64,000 nt of DNA from Herbaspirillum frisingense GSF30 (GTDB lineage Bacteria > Pseudomonadota > Gammaproteobacteria > Burkholderiales > Burkholderiaceae_D): assembly GCF_000300975.2 (NCBI RefSeq), contig NZ_AEEC02000016.1, forward strand, positions 56,672-120,671, in the 5' to 3' direction. The translations under genes and the position numbers were made by a program. Of this stretch, positions 25,752-34,156 are shown in pieces (within the stretch, counting starts at the first letter, position 1; every line of letters starts with the position of its first letter). The notes below the pieces were generated by a model. That model did no database searches. It worked only from the letters and a program-made list of their open reading frames with translations, and was not told the DNA's origin.

Positions 25752-26201
25752 GTGGATACGCCCAAGTATTTGGAAGATTTCCAGCCCGGCCAGGTTTTCC
25801 GTTCACCCGCCACGTTGACCGTGGATGCCGAGGCCATCAAGCAGTTCGCCACCCAGTTCGATCCCCAGCCCTTCCACCTGGATGACGCTGCCGCCCAGCA
25901 GACCTTCTTTCGCGGACTGGCGGCCAGCGGCTGGCATACCGCCGCGCTGACCATGCGCCTGCTGGTCGATACGCTCCACATCCAGGGCGGCATCATCGGC
26001 GCCGGCTTCGACGAATTCCGCTGGCCACGCCCCACCCGCCCCGGCGACGTGCTGCGCCTGGAGGCCGAAGTGCTGGGTATCAAGACCTCGCAATCGCGCC
26101 CCCTGCAGGGTTTTCTCAACCATCGCGTGACCACCTACAACCAGCACGACGAAGCCGTGCTGATCATGACCGGCAACCTGCTGGTGCCGCGCCGCAGCTA
26201 A
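25752..26201 (+). CDS. MaoC-like dehydratase (hotdog fold)
   Basis: A 149-aa single-hotdog protein. The hydratase-2 motif FDPQPFHLDDAAAQQT (about residues 36-51) contains the catalytic Asp and His positions, and FRGLAASGWHTAALTMRL follows as in MaoC/R-specific enoyl-CoA hydratases. It should hydrate an enoyl-CoA or related thioester in the cytoplasm; the pathway is not evident from neighbours. The start is GTG 25752 with CAGGAG (25741-25746) upstream. It converges on maiA with a 12-bp gap. Confidence 0.88.
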   Translation: MDTPKYLEDFQPGQVFRSPATLTVDAEAIKQFATQFDPQPFHLDDAAAQQTFFRGLAASGWHTAALTMRLLVDTLHIQGGIIGAGFDEFRWPRPTRPGDVLRLEAEVLGIKTSQSRPLQGFLNHRVTTYNQHDEAVLIMTGNLLVPRRS

Positions 26202-26213
26202 GCCTGGCCCAGT

Positions 26214-26861
26214 TCAGGCGGCGTCCGGCTGGCGTGCCGGATGCGCCTGTTCGAAGGCTGGCAGGACATTGCAGGCAGCCTCGATGGCGCAGAGCGTCGG
26301 ATAGGGTGCCATGTCGACCTCGAAGCGGCGCGCATTGAAGATCTGCGGCACCAGGAAGCAATCGGCCATGGTCGGCGCATCGCCCACGCAGAAGTGGCCG
26401 CGCGTGGTGTCGGCGGCCAGTTGCTGCTCCAGCGCGGCAAAGCCGAGCTTGATCCAGTGCTGGATCCAGGCGGTCTTCTGGGTTTCGTCGACGTTGAGCT
26501 GGTGCTTGAGATAACGCAGCACGCGCAGGTTGTTCAGGGGATGGATTTCACAGGCGATGGCCAGCGACAGTTCGCGGATGCGGGCGCGCGCGAAGGCATC
26601 GCCGGGCAGCAGCGAAGGCGTGGGATAGCGCTCTTCCAGATATTCCAGGATCGCCATCGACTGCCTCAGCAGTTGCCCCTGGTCGGCCAGCACCGGCACC
26701 AGCGCATGCGGGTTCAGTTGCGTGAAGGCCGGCAGCAATTGCTCGCCGCCCTGGTTGAGCAGGTGCACCGCCGCCGTCTCGTAGCTCACGCCCTTGAGAT
26801 TGAGGGCAATGCGCACGCGGTAGGAGGCCGAGCTGCGGAAATAGCTGTACAGGGTAGTCAT
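26214..26861 (-). CDS. maiA: Maleylacetoacetate isomerase (zeta-class GST)
   Basis: A 215-aa glutathione S-transferase of zeta class. The glutathione-activating motif FRSSASYRVRIALNLKG lies at residues 8-24, with QLNPHALVPVL and QSMAILEYLEERYP as the remaining G-site elements. It isomerises 4-maleylacetoacetate to 4-fumarylacetoacetate with glutathione. It is the last gene of the homogentisate operon, 36 bp after fahA, so all three core steps are present. Confidence is high from both sequence and context. Confidence 0.95.
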   Translation of the reverse strand: MTTLYSYFRSSASYRVRIALNLKGVSYETAAVHLLNQGGEQLLPAFTQLNPHALVPVLADQGQLLRQSMAILEYLEERYPTPSLLPGDAFARARIRELSLAIACEIHPLNNLRVLRYLKHQLNVDETQKTAWIQHWIKLGFAALEQQLAADTTRGHFCVGDAPTMADCFLVPQIFNARRFEVDMAPYPTLCAIEAACNVLPAFEQAHPARQPDAA

Positions 26862-26897
26862 CCTCTTCCTTTCATCCTTCCTTGGAAACCGGGCGCA

Positions 26898-28244
26898 TCA
26901 GGCCAGGCTGCGCGCCGGGAGCACGGTGCCGGCGGCTTCGCCGAACCCTATCGTGGGCAGGCCGTCGCGACGGGCGGCAGCACGCAGGATGATGGTGTCG
27001 CCATCTTCCAGGAACACGCGACGTTCACCGTTGGCCAAGGTAATGGGTGCCTTGCCGCCGGCGCTCAGTTCCAGCAGCGAGCCGGCTTCGTCAGCTTGCG
27101 CACCGGACAAGGTGCCGGTACCCAGGAAATCACCGGGCCGCAGGTTGCAGCCGTTGACCGTGTGGTGCGCCACCAGCTGCGCCACGGTCCAGTAGGCGTC
27201 GCGGTAGTTGGACAGCGACAGGCGCTGCGGGGCGGTGCCGGCCTCACACATGGCGGCGGTCTGGATCAGCACTTCCAGCTGCAGATCGAAGGCGCCGCTC
27301 TCGCGCAGGGTGGGGGCATCCAGGTAGGGCAGCGGCTGCGGATCGTCGGCCGGACGGGTCCAGGCGCAACGATACGGGGCCAGCGCTTCCAGCGTGACGA
27401 TCCAGGGCGAGATGGTGGAGGCGAAGCTCTTCGACAGGAAGGGGCCGAGCGGCTGGTATTCCCAGGCCTGCACGTCGCGTGCCGACCAGTCATTGAGGAG
27501 GCACAGGCCAAACACCTTGTCTTCGGCCTGGCTCATCGGTACCGGTTCGCCGAGAGCATTGCCACCGCCGATGAAGATGCCCATTTCCAGTTCGTAATCC
27601 AGGCGCTTGCAGGGTCCGAAGCTGGGTGTATCAGCATCCGGCGCCTTGGTCTGGCCGACCGGGCGGCGGAATTGCTGGCCCGAGACCGCAATCGACGAAG
27701 CACGGCCGTGGTAGCCGATCGGCACCCACTTGTAGTTGGGCAGCAGCGGATTGTCCGGACGGAAGAGCTTGCCCACCGAGGTGGCGTGATGGATGGAGGT
27801 ATAGAAGTCGGTGTAGTCGCCGATGGCGGCCGGCACGTCGTAGTGGGCCTGGGCCTGCGGCACCAGGCAGGCCGCCAGTTCGGTCTGGTGCGGCGAACCG
27901 CTGCGCAGCAGACGCGACAGCGCCAGGCGCAACGCCGACCAGGCTGCCGGGGTCAAGGCCATCAGGGCATTGAGCGTGCTACCGCTGCAGGCCGCGTGGG
28001 CGGCCTGGCGCGTGGCTTCGTCAAAGCCGGAGAAGGCACCGGCCGCCTGCGCCGCCGGCAGGTCCAGGATCTGGTCACCGATGGCCACGCCTGCACGGAA
28101 GCTTTCTTCACTTGCGGCGCGACGGAACACACCATAAGGCAGGTTCTGGATCGGGAATGGGCAGCCGTCGGTATTGGCGCTCTCGACCCAGCTGCGCAGC
28201 TCGGTGTCGTGGGTTTCGTTCAGTTTCAGGCTAGGCAGGCTCAT
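26898..28244 (-). CDS. fahA: Fumarylacetoacetase
   Basis: A 448-aa FAH-type hydrolase with an N-terminal SH3-like domain (about 1-120) and the catalytic domain carrying [24 protein letters not shown], a metal-binding acidic pair around [12 protein letters not shown] (E residues) and [18 protein letters not shown]. It cleaves fumarylacetoacetate to fumarate and acetoacetate. ATG 28244 overlaps the hmgA stop (ATGA, 28241-28244), giving translational coupling. The longer frame upstream is antisense-like sequence within hmgA and is discounted. Confidence 0.95.
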   Translation of the reverse strand: MSLPSLKLNETHDTELRSWVESANTDGCPFPIQNLPYGVFRRAASEESFRAGVAIGDQILDLPAAQAAGAFSGFDEATRQAAHAACSGSTLNALMALTPAAWSALRLALSRLLRSGSPHQTELAACLVPQAQAHYDVPAAIGDYTDFYTSIHHATSVGKLFRPDNPLLPNYKWVPIGYHGRASSIAVSGQQFRRPVGQTKAPDADTPSFGPCKRLDYELEMGIFIGGGNALGEPVPMSQAEDKVFGLCLLNDWSARDVQAWEYQPLGPFLSKSFASTISPWIVTLEALAPYRCAWTRPADDPQPLPYLDAPTLRESGAFDLQLEVLIQTAAMCEAGTAPQRLSLSNYRDAYWTVAQLVAHHTVNGCNLRPGDFLGTGTLSGAQADEAGSLLELSAGGKAPITLANGERRVFLEDGDTIILRAAARRDGLPTIGFGEAAGTVLPARSLA

Positions 28245-29578
28245 GCGCGCTCCGGGTTGAAGTTCTTCTGGATCCCCAGCCAGCAATCCTGGTAGTCGCG
28301 CTGCAGGGTCGGCGACGCCAGGGCGTGGCGGGTGGGGCAAAGGATGTTGCGGGTCTCGAACATGAAGGCCATGGTGTGATCGACCTTGTTCGGCTGGCTG
28401 GTATCGATGCGGCTGGCCTTCTCGAAGGTGGCCGCGTCCGGTCCGTGGCCGCTCATGCAATTATGCAGGCTGCCGCCGCCAGGGACAAAGCCGCCGCCTT
28501 CCTTGGCATCGTACTGGCCGGTGATCAGGCCCATGTATTCGCTGGCCACGTTGCGGTGGAACCAGGGCGGGCGGAAGGTATTCTCGGCGGCCAGCCAGCG
28601 CGGCGGGAAGATCACGAAGTCGATGGTATCCACGCCCGGCGTATCGCTCTGCGACTGCAGCACCAGGAAGATCGAGGGATCGGGGTGGTCGTAGCTGATC
28701 GAGCCGATGGTGTTGAAGTGGCGCAGGTCGTACTTGTAGGGCGCGTAGTTGCCATGCCAGGCCACCACGTCCAGCGGCGAATGGCCGATCTTCGCCTGCC
28801 ACAGGTTGCCACCGAACTTGGCGATCAACTGGAAATCTCCCTCGCGATCTTCATACCAGGCATGGGGCGTAGCGAAATCACGTGGATTGGCCAGGCCGTT
28901 GGACCCCAGCGGCCCCAGATCCGGCAGGCGCAGCAATGCGCCAAAGTTCTCGCAGACGTAACCGCGTGCCTCGCCGTCCGGCAGCCGCACCTGGAAGCGC
29001 AGGCCACGCGGGATGACGGCGATTTCCTGCGGTTCGATGTCGATCACGCCCAGTTCGGTGCGCAACTGCAGGCGGCCCTGTTGCGGCACGATCAGCCATT
29101 CGCCATCGGCCGAATAGAAGAAGCGGTCGGTCATCGAGCAATTGGCCGCGTACAGGTGGATGGCGCAACCGTTCTGGGCCTGCGGCGAGCCGTTGCCGGC
29201 CATGGTGACCAGCCCCTCGATGAAATCGGTGGGGACCGTGGGCATGGGCTGCGGGTCCCAGCGCAACTGGTTCGGCGGCGCTGCCACGTCATCGAAGTGG
29301 CTTACCAGCAGGCCGCGCTCCATCGGGGCAAAGGGTTCATGTACCGCCGCCGGGCGGATACGGTACAGCCAGGAGCGGCGATTGTGGCCACGGGGGGCGG
29401 TGAAGGCGGTGCCTGAAATCTGTTCGGCATAGAGACCATAGGCCACCTTCTGCGGCGAATTGCGGTGTGCCGGCAAGGCCCCGGGCAAGGCTTCGGTCTC
29501 GAACTCATTGCCGAAGCCGGACTGGTAGCCACGAGTATGGACGTGGTGACTGACGGCGGAATCGGTGACGGTAGTCAT
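28241..29578 (-). CDS. hmgA: Homogentisate 1,2-dioxygenase
   Basis: A 445-aa enzyme with the hallmark N-terminus [19 protein letters not shown]. Iron-ligand regions include [19 protein letters not shown] and [16 protein letters not shown], and [15 protein letters not shown] follows. It opens the homogentisate ring with Fe(II) and O2 to 4-maleylacetoacetate. The ATG at 29578 overlaps the stop of the MFS transporter gene (29575-29578). It is the first catabolic gene of the operon. The source of homogentisate (tyrosine or phenylacetate) is not encoded in this window. Confidence 0.97.
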   Translation of the reverse strand: MTTVTDSAVSHHVHTRGYQSGFGNEFETEALPGALPAHRNSPQKVAYGLYAEQISGTAFTAPRGHNRRSWLYRIRPAAVHEPFAPMERGLLVSHFDDVAAPPNQLRWDPQPMPTVPTDFIEGLVTMAGNGSPQAQNGCAIHLYAANCSMTDRFFYSADGEWLIVPQQGRLQLRTELGVIDIEPQEIAVIPRGLRFQVRLPDGEARGYVCENFGALLRLPDLGPLGSNGLANPRDFATPHAWYEDREGDFQLIAKFGGNLWQAKIGHSPLDVVAWHGNYAPYKYDLRHFNTIGSISYDHPDPSIFLVLQSQSDTPGVDTIDFVIFPPRWLAAENTFRPPWFHRNVASEYMGLITGQYDAKEGGGFVPGGGSLHNCMSGHGPDAATFEKASRIDTSQPNKVDHTMAFMFETRNILCPTRHALASPTLQRDYQDCWLGIQKNFNPERA

Positions 29579-30918
29579 GCGGAAACTCCTCGGGAAGTAC
29601 GATGCAGGCGCGCAATGGTCAGCGCCGAAATCAGGGCCGGCACGGCGGCGGCGATGAAGAGCGAACCATTGCTCCATTGCAGGGCGATCAGCTGGCCGCC
29701 AATCACCGGGCCCACCACCGAGCCGATGCGACCGATACCGAGCGCCCAGCCGATGCCGGTGGAACGCAAGGTGGTCGGATAGTAGGTCCCGGCCAGGGCA
29801 TTGACCGCCGGCTGGCCGCCGACGATGCAGAAGCCGGCCACGATCACCGCCACGAACAGCAGCGCCGGCAGGGCCGCCACCTTGCCGATCATGGCAATCG
29901 AGACGCAGGCCAGCAGGAAGCAGACACCCAGCACCCGGGTAAATCCATAGCGATTGATGAAGCGCCCCAGGGTCAGGGTGCCGATCACGCCGCCCACCTG
30001 TAGCGAGGTGCCGATCAGTACGGCCATGCTGGTGGAATAGCCGGCGTCATGGATTAGTGTGGGCAGCCAGTTGGAGAGGAAATAGAGGTTGATCAGGTTC
30101 ATGAAGCTGATCAGCCACAGCAACACGGTCACTCCGGCGCGACCATCACGGAACAGCGCCGCCACCGGCATGCCCTCGGCCTTGGCTTCCTTGACCACCA
30201 CCTCGGTGCGCTCATCGATGACGATGGATGGATCGAGCTTGCGCAGCCAGCGTGCCACCTGCGCCTGCGGACGGCGATGCAGTACCAGGAACTGGATCGA
30301 TTCCGGCAGCCAGACCAGCATGACCAGGCCCAGCACCAGCGGCACCGCGCCGCCGACCCAGAACACCGCATGCCAGCCGTGCGCCGGAATCAATGCGGCG
30401 CTGACGAAGCCGCCAGCGGCAGCGCCCACGGTGAAGCCACAGGAGACCAGCATCATGCGCGTGACCCGGGACGAGGATGGACTGAATTCCCCCACCAGCG
30501 CCATGGCATTGGGCATGATGCTGCCCAGGCCGAAACCGGTGATGAAGCGCACGATCAACAGTTGATCGAGGGTCGTCACCAGGGGCGTGGCCAGCATGCA
30601 GGCCGCGAAAAAGAGAGTGGAGACAATCAGTACCGGGCGGCGGCCATAGCGGTCGCCGACCGGCGTCAGCACCAGCGAACCCAGCAGCATGCCGAACAGG
30701 CCGGCGCCGAACACCGGCCCCAGGCTGGCCTTGCTCACGCCCCAGTCGGCGATGATGGCCGGAGCCACATAGCCCATGGCCTGGACGTCGAAACCATCGA
30801 TGATCAGGCACAGGCCGCACAACAGCAGCAGGCCGAACTGGAAAGTGCCGAAACGGCCCTGCTCCACCACCTGGTCCACATGGACCGTGGGGAGAGCGCC
30901 ACTCGCGTGGATGCTCAT
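29575..30918 (-). CDS. MFS transporter, aromatic acid:H+ symporter type
   Basis: A 447-aa, 12-TM permease. [17 protein letters not shown] (DGFD motif in TM1) and [11 protein letters not shown] (loop 2-3 MFS motif) are characteristic of the AAHS family, which includes PcaK, BenK and MhpT. It is the first gene of the operon with hmgA-fahA-maiA and overlaps hmgA by 4 bp, so its substrate is probably homogentisate or an aromatic precursor. That inference rests on context. The promoter should lie in 30919-31181, shared with the divergent LysR gene. Confidence 0.9.
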   Translation of the reverse strand: MSIHASGALPTVHVDQVVEQGRFGTFQFGLLLLCGLCLIIDGFDVQAMGYVAPAIIADWGVSKASLGPVFGAGLFGMLLGSLVLTPVGDRYGRRPVLIVSTLFFAACMLATPLVTTLDQLLIVRFITGFGLGSIMPNAMALVGEFSPSSSRVTRMMLVSCGFTVGAAAGGFVSAALIPAHGWHAVFWVGGAVPLVLGLVMLVWLPESIQFLVLHRRPQAQVARWLRKLDPSIVIDERTEVVVKEAKAEGMPVAALFRDGRAGVTVLLWLISFMNLINLYFLSNWLPTLIHDAGYSTSMAVLIGTSLQVGGVIGTLTLGRFINRYGFTRVLGVCFLLACVSIAMIGKVAALPALLFVAVIVAGFCIVGGQPAVNALAGTYYPTTLRSTGIGWALGIGRIGSVVGPVIGGQLIALQWSNGSLFIAAAVPALISALTIARLHRTSRGVSA

Positions 30919-31108
30919 GTCTTGACTCCTCGTCTGTCTTTACGTTGTTTTAATTGTGTTGCCGGTCTGGCGCGCCGATGACGGCCGACAATGCCGCTCT
31001 GGATGGCGCTCTGCGCACGTCCTGCGACGTGGCCCCGATGGCTGGGGCGGCGACGTCACTGTAGTGCAATCGCCCTTCTTTTACGATATAAATACGAAAA
31101 TACGATCC

Positions 31109-31139
31109 ATTCATTTCGTGAATATTGCAGTGCACTGCA
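31109..31139. promoter_or_regulatory. Putative operator region of the homogentisate operon / lysR
   Basis: Two dyads adjoin. ATTCA-TTTCG-TGAAT (31109-31123) fits the LysR T-N11-A box. TGCAGTGCACTGCA (31126-31139) is a perfect 14-bp palindrome. Upstream lie three TACGA repeats (31082, 31093, 31101) in an AT-rich stretch that could hold the promoters. All are observed; the regulator is inferred to be the divergent LysR. Confidence 0.5.
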
Positions 31140-31181
31140 GGGCGTCCTGCGGTGTGCACGTTCCAGGCTCCAAGCTCATCC

Positions 31182-32096
31182 ATGGCCCTCATCGAACCCC
31201 GCGACATCGATCTCAACCTGCTGGTGGTATTCCAGGAAGTCTTCCAGGAACGCCAGATTTCTTCGGTAGCGCGCCGCCTGGGCCTGTCGCAGCCAGCGGT
31301 CAGCAATGCACTGGCGAGGCTGCGGCGCAGCTTCGGTGATGAACTCTTCGTGCGTACCGCGCAGGGCATGCAACCCACGCCGTTCGCAGACCAGCTGGCT
31401 GAGCCGGTCGCTGCGGCACTACAACAGGTGGCGCGGGCTCTCAACCTGCAGGAAGGTTTCTCCCCGCAAAGTAGCGAGCGCCGCTTTACCATCGCCATGA
31501 CCGATGTCGGCGAGGTCTATTTCATGCCCCGGCTGATCGAGGCCTGCTCCACGCTAGCGCCGGGGGTGAGCGTGAGCACGGTGCGCGCCGGCGCCGTCGA
31601 TCTCAAGAGCGAGATGGAAGCCGGCCGGGTGGACCTGGCCATCGGCGCCTTCGATAATCTGTCCGAGGCACTGTACCAGCGGCGGCTGTTCCGCCAGGAC
31701 TACGTCAGCATGTTTCGCATCGGCCATGCGCTGGACCGGCGCGGCGAGGTCAGCCTCAAGGAATTCCTGGCGGCCGAACACCTGATGGTGTCGTCGCTGG
31801 AGAGCCCCTATGACCGTATCAACCAGAATCTGGAAAAGGCCGGTATCCTGCAAAGCCTGCGCTTTCGCGTGCCGCATTTCACCGCCGTGCCCTATATCGT
31901 CAGCACCACCGATCTGGTCGTGACGGTGCCGCGCAAGCTGGCCGAGAGCGCGGCCATGCCGTTCGGACTGCGCTACATCAAGCCGCCGCTGCGACTGCCG
32001 GCGCTGCAGACCAACATGTTCTGGCATCGCCGCTACAATCAGGACGAGGGCAATGTCTGGCTGCGCAATCTGATTTCAGAGCAGTTCGCCGAATAA
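31182..32096 (+). CDS. LysR-family regulator, probable regulator of the homogentisate operon
   Basis: A 304-aa regulator of the NodD/NahR-like LysR branch. RDIDLNLLVVFQEVFQERQISSVARRLGLSQPAVSNALARLRRSF at the N-terminus is the typical helix-turn-helix of that branch, followed by ELFVRTAQGMQPTPFA. ATG 31182 matches the usual MALIEPRDIDLNLL start of relatives; the longer frame from 31125 would include the palindrome at 31126-31139 and is rejected. It diverges from MFS-hmgA-fahA-maiA with a 263-bp region between, so it probably activates that operon in response to an aromatic compound. Confidence 0.9.
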   Translation: MALIEPRDIDLNLLVVFQEVFQERQISSVARRLGLSQPAVSNALARLRRSFGDELFVRTAQGMQPTPFADQLAEPVAAALQQVARALNLQEGFSPQSSERRFTIAMTDVGEVYFMPRLIEACSTLAPGVSVSTVRAGAVDLKSEMEAGRVDLAIGAFDNLSEALYQRRLFRQDYVSMFRIGHALDRRGEVSLKEFLAAEHLMVSSLESPYDRINQNLEKAGILQSLRFRVPHFTAVPYIVSTTDLVVTVPRKLAESAAMPFGLRYIKPPLRLPALQTNMFWHRRYNQDEGNVWLRNLISEQFAE

Positions 32097-32134
32097 CAGG
32101 AAACAGGGCCGCAAGAGGCCAGGGGAGGAAGACC

Positions 32135-32968
32135 ATGCACATCTATCGCGACTACGACCGCGAAGCGCTGGACCTGCAGTATTACGTGCGCCTGCACATT
32201 CCGGATTTCCAGGACTACTTCGACCGTTTCGCCCGTGAAGGGCTGGCCGCGCGTGAGGCCCACCCCCACCTGGCCGATGTGCCCTACGGCGAGGATGCGC
32301 TGCAGACCCTGGATTTCTTCCCCGGACGCAGCAATGGCCGCCCCCTGCTGGTGTTCATCCACGGCGGCTACTGGCGCTCTCTGGACAAGCACCAGTTCAG
32401 CCAGCTGGCCCTGCCCTACCTGGCGCAGGACATCAATGTGGCGATGATCAATTACCGCCTGGCACCGCAGGTACGCATGGGTGACATCGCCGCCGACTGT
32501 GGTCGGGCGCTGCGCATGCTGCACGCCAAGGCCGGCGCACTGCGCTTCGATCCGGAGGCGATCTGGCTCATGGGCCACTCGGCCGGCGCCCACCTGGCCG
32601 CGCTGATCGCCTCGCTGGGCGCAGCACCGGTACGCGGCGTCTGCGGTCTTTCCGGCATCTACGACCTGGAGCCGGTGCGCCTGTCCTACGTCAACGAATC
32701 CCTGCACCTGTCCCCGTCCGACGCCCTGCAGGCCAGCCCGCTGCAACTGGATCTGCCGCAAGGTGCGCAGGCAGTGCTGAGCGTGGGTGGACAGGAAACG
32801 GAAGAATTCCTGCGCCAGAATGCCACCTACGCCGCCAAGCTGCGCCAGTCGGGCCATGCGGTGGAAACCGTGGCGCTGCCGCAGATACATCACCTGAGCA
32901 TCGTGGACGTGGCGGCCGATGCCGGGAGTGTGTTGACGCGGACGATGATCAAAATGATGCTGGAATGA
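32135..32968 (+). CDS. Alpha/beta hydrolase, arylformamidase (kynurenine formamidase)-like
   Basis: A 277-aa serine hydrolase. The oxyanion motif LLVFIHGGYWRSLDKHQFS (HGGYW is typical of KynB-like/arylformamidase hydrolases) precedes the nucleophile elbow GHSAGAHLAAL; an acidic residue and a C-terminal His in PQIHHLSIVD complete a likely triad. It would cleave a formamide or ester of an aromatic compound. It follows the LysR gene by 38 bp with a GGAGGAA-type site before the ATG, so it may be co-transcribed and tied to aromatic acid use. The substrate is not proven. Confidence 0.82.
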   Translation: MHIYRDYDREALDLQYYVRLHIPDFQDYFDRFAREGLAAREAHPHLADVPYGEDALQTLDFFPGRSNGRPLLVFIHGGYWRSLDKHQFSQLALPYLAQDINVAMINYRLAPQVRMGDIAADCGRALRMLHAKAGALRFDPEAIWLMGHSAGAHLAALIASLGAAPVRGVCGLSGIYDLEPVRLSYVNESLHLSPSDALQASPLQLDLPQGAQAVLSVGGQETEEFLRQNATYAAKLRQSGHAVETVALPQIHHLSIVDVAADAGSVLTRTMIKMMLE

Positions 32969-33019
32969 ATGAAGTCTGCAGCTGCGGAGAGCACATCCGG
33001 TATGCACCGGCCCTCCGGT

Positions 33020-33457
33020 TCATGTGGGATTTCTTGCAGACGAGCTTCTGATCGTTGCCTCGACGCTGCTTTTGCGGTGTTTAATCGGGCGCTTCTGCGA
33101 ACTAGGCTTCCCGACCTTTTGAGTACTCACTGACGCTGGTGCTGGGGCGGGGCCCGGATCTGGAGTTAAATCGAAAGTCCTATCTCCTGGAAAATTCGCC
33201 GTCAATATCAATTGACCTCCCAGAGCGCGCACGAAATCCATCATGCTGCTGACAAGCAAGTCTTCCCGATTTTCCATTTTTGAAATCGCGGCCTGTTGTA
33301 CCTGCAGGGTTTCTGCGAGTGCAGCCTGAGTGACGTGCAGACTCTTTCGGAGATTCTGTAGCTTGATACTCGTTTGCAGCGACTCTGTCCTGGATTGAGC
33401 CTCCAGTTGCGCCTCCGGTCGCATGCGAGCGCGCAATTCGCTAAATTTTTTTGACAT
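33020..33457 (-). CDS. higA: XRE-family antitoxin (HigA-like)
   Basis: A 145-aa protein. Residues about 28-80 form a Cro/C1-type helix-turn-helix (LQNLRKSLHVTQAALAETLQVQQAAISKMEN, then LLVSSMMDFVRALGGQLILTANFPG), the layout of antitoxins paired with RelE/HigB-like toxins. The C-terminal 50 residues are Pro/Ser/Lys rich, with no similarity that I recognise. It overlaps the toxin gene by 17 bp, so the two are coupled with the toxin first, as in hig loci. Base composition is lower in GC than the surroundings. Confidence 0.85.
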   Translation of the reverse strand: MSKKFSELRARMRPEAQLEAQSRTESLQTSIKLQNLRKSLHVTQAALAETLQVQQAAISKMENREDLLVSSMMDFVRALGGQLILTANFPGDRTFDLTPDPGPAPAPASVSTQKVGKPSSQKRPIKHRKSSVEATIRSSSARNPT

Positions 33458-33821
33458 GGTCGCCTGCCTCTATCCGCAATGAATGAAGATGGATGTCGTA
33501 GAGCTTATCCGCGAGCGGTACGTATTGTTCGTACCACCGATTCTTTCCTGCCTTGGTTCCGCCAATCAAAAGAATCGCACGCCGCAACGGATCGAACGCA
33601 TAAAGCACCCGATAGGGTCTACCTGCATGCTGGACCCTAAGCTCCCGCATATGGGCGTGTCGCGAGCCATGGATTCCAGAACTGTAAGGATGCTTGAGAG
33701 CCGGACCATTCTGTTCGAGCAAACCGACATAGGTTGCCACAGAGGTCTGCTCGGCTTCGTCAAGACTATTCCACCACTGACCAAATTCGTCCGTGTATTC
33801 TACCTCGCAAAATGTCCTCAC
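33441..33821 (-). CDS. higB: RelE/HigB-type toxin (Gp49-like/DUF891)
   Basis: A 126-aa protein with the Gp49-like pattern: EFGQWWNSLDEAEQTSV, LLEQNGPALKHPYSSGIHGSRHAHMRELRVQ, YRVLYAFDPLRRAILLIGGTKAG and WYEQYVPLADKLYD. Family members are mRNA endonucleases acting at the ribosome and are neutralised by the adjacent antitoxin. I use GTG 33821, with GGAAGG just upstream (spacing is short); ATG 33872 would add 17 residues without similarity. The gene and its upstream DNA are clearly more AT-rich than the window average, which suggests acquisition by transfer. Confidence 0.82.
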   Translation of the reverse strand: MRTFCEVEYTDEFGQWWNSLDEAEQTSVATYVGLLEQNGPALKHPYSSGIHGSRHAHMRELRVQHAGRPYRVLYAFDPLRRAILLIGGTKAGKNRWYEQYVPLADKLYDIHLHSLRIEAGDHVKKI

Positions 33822-34011
33822 ATTCCTTCCAAGGAATATTCCATTAAAAGAATGAAGCTCGTCCTTGGACATCCTGCTGACGGCGGCTTCAGGTACGGCG
33901 CAGCAGAGTATCAAGTTCCCATTGAAATGATTTTTTCCCGCCGGAAATGAATGCAGGAAATTGAAGACTTTCGCACCACGGCATCGCCCCTCGAGCAAAC
34001 ACTCAGATACC

Positions 34012-34041
34012 AATAAGAATCATTTTCATCTGATCTATAAT
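34012..34041 (+). promoter_or_regulatory. Fur-like box and -10 element before the PepSY fusion gene
   Basis: AATAAGAATCATTTTCATC at 34012-34030 matches the 19-bp Fur consensus AATGAGAATCATTATCATT at 16 positions by eye. TATAAT at 34036-34041 is a consensus -10 element, so a Fur repressor on the box would cover the -35 region. The downstream gene would then be iron-repressed, an inference consistent with its family. Confidence 0.65.
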
Positions 34042-34156
34042 AGCGGGCTGATCCGCCCAGCCCGTCCGGGTGGTCATTGACGCGCCGGCCGTTTCACTGG
34101 CCTGGCAGACAAGATCAACAAGGCGCTCCCCGCGCCTGTCGCCGCCCTACTGATAC

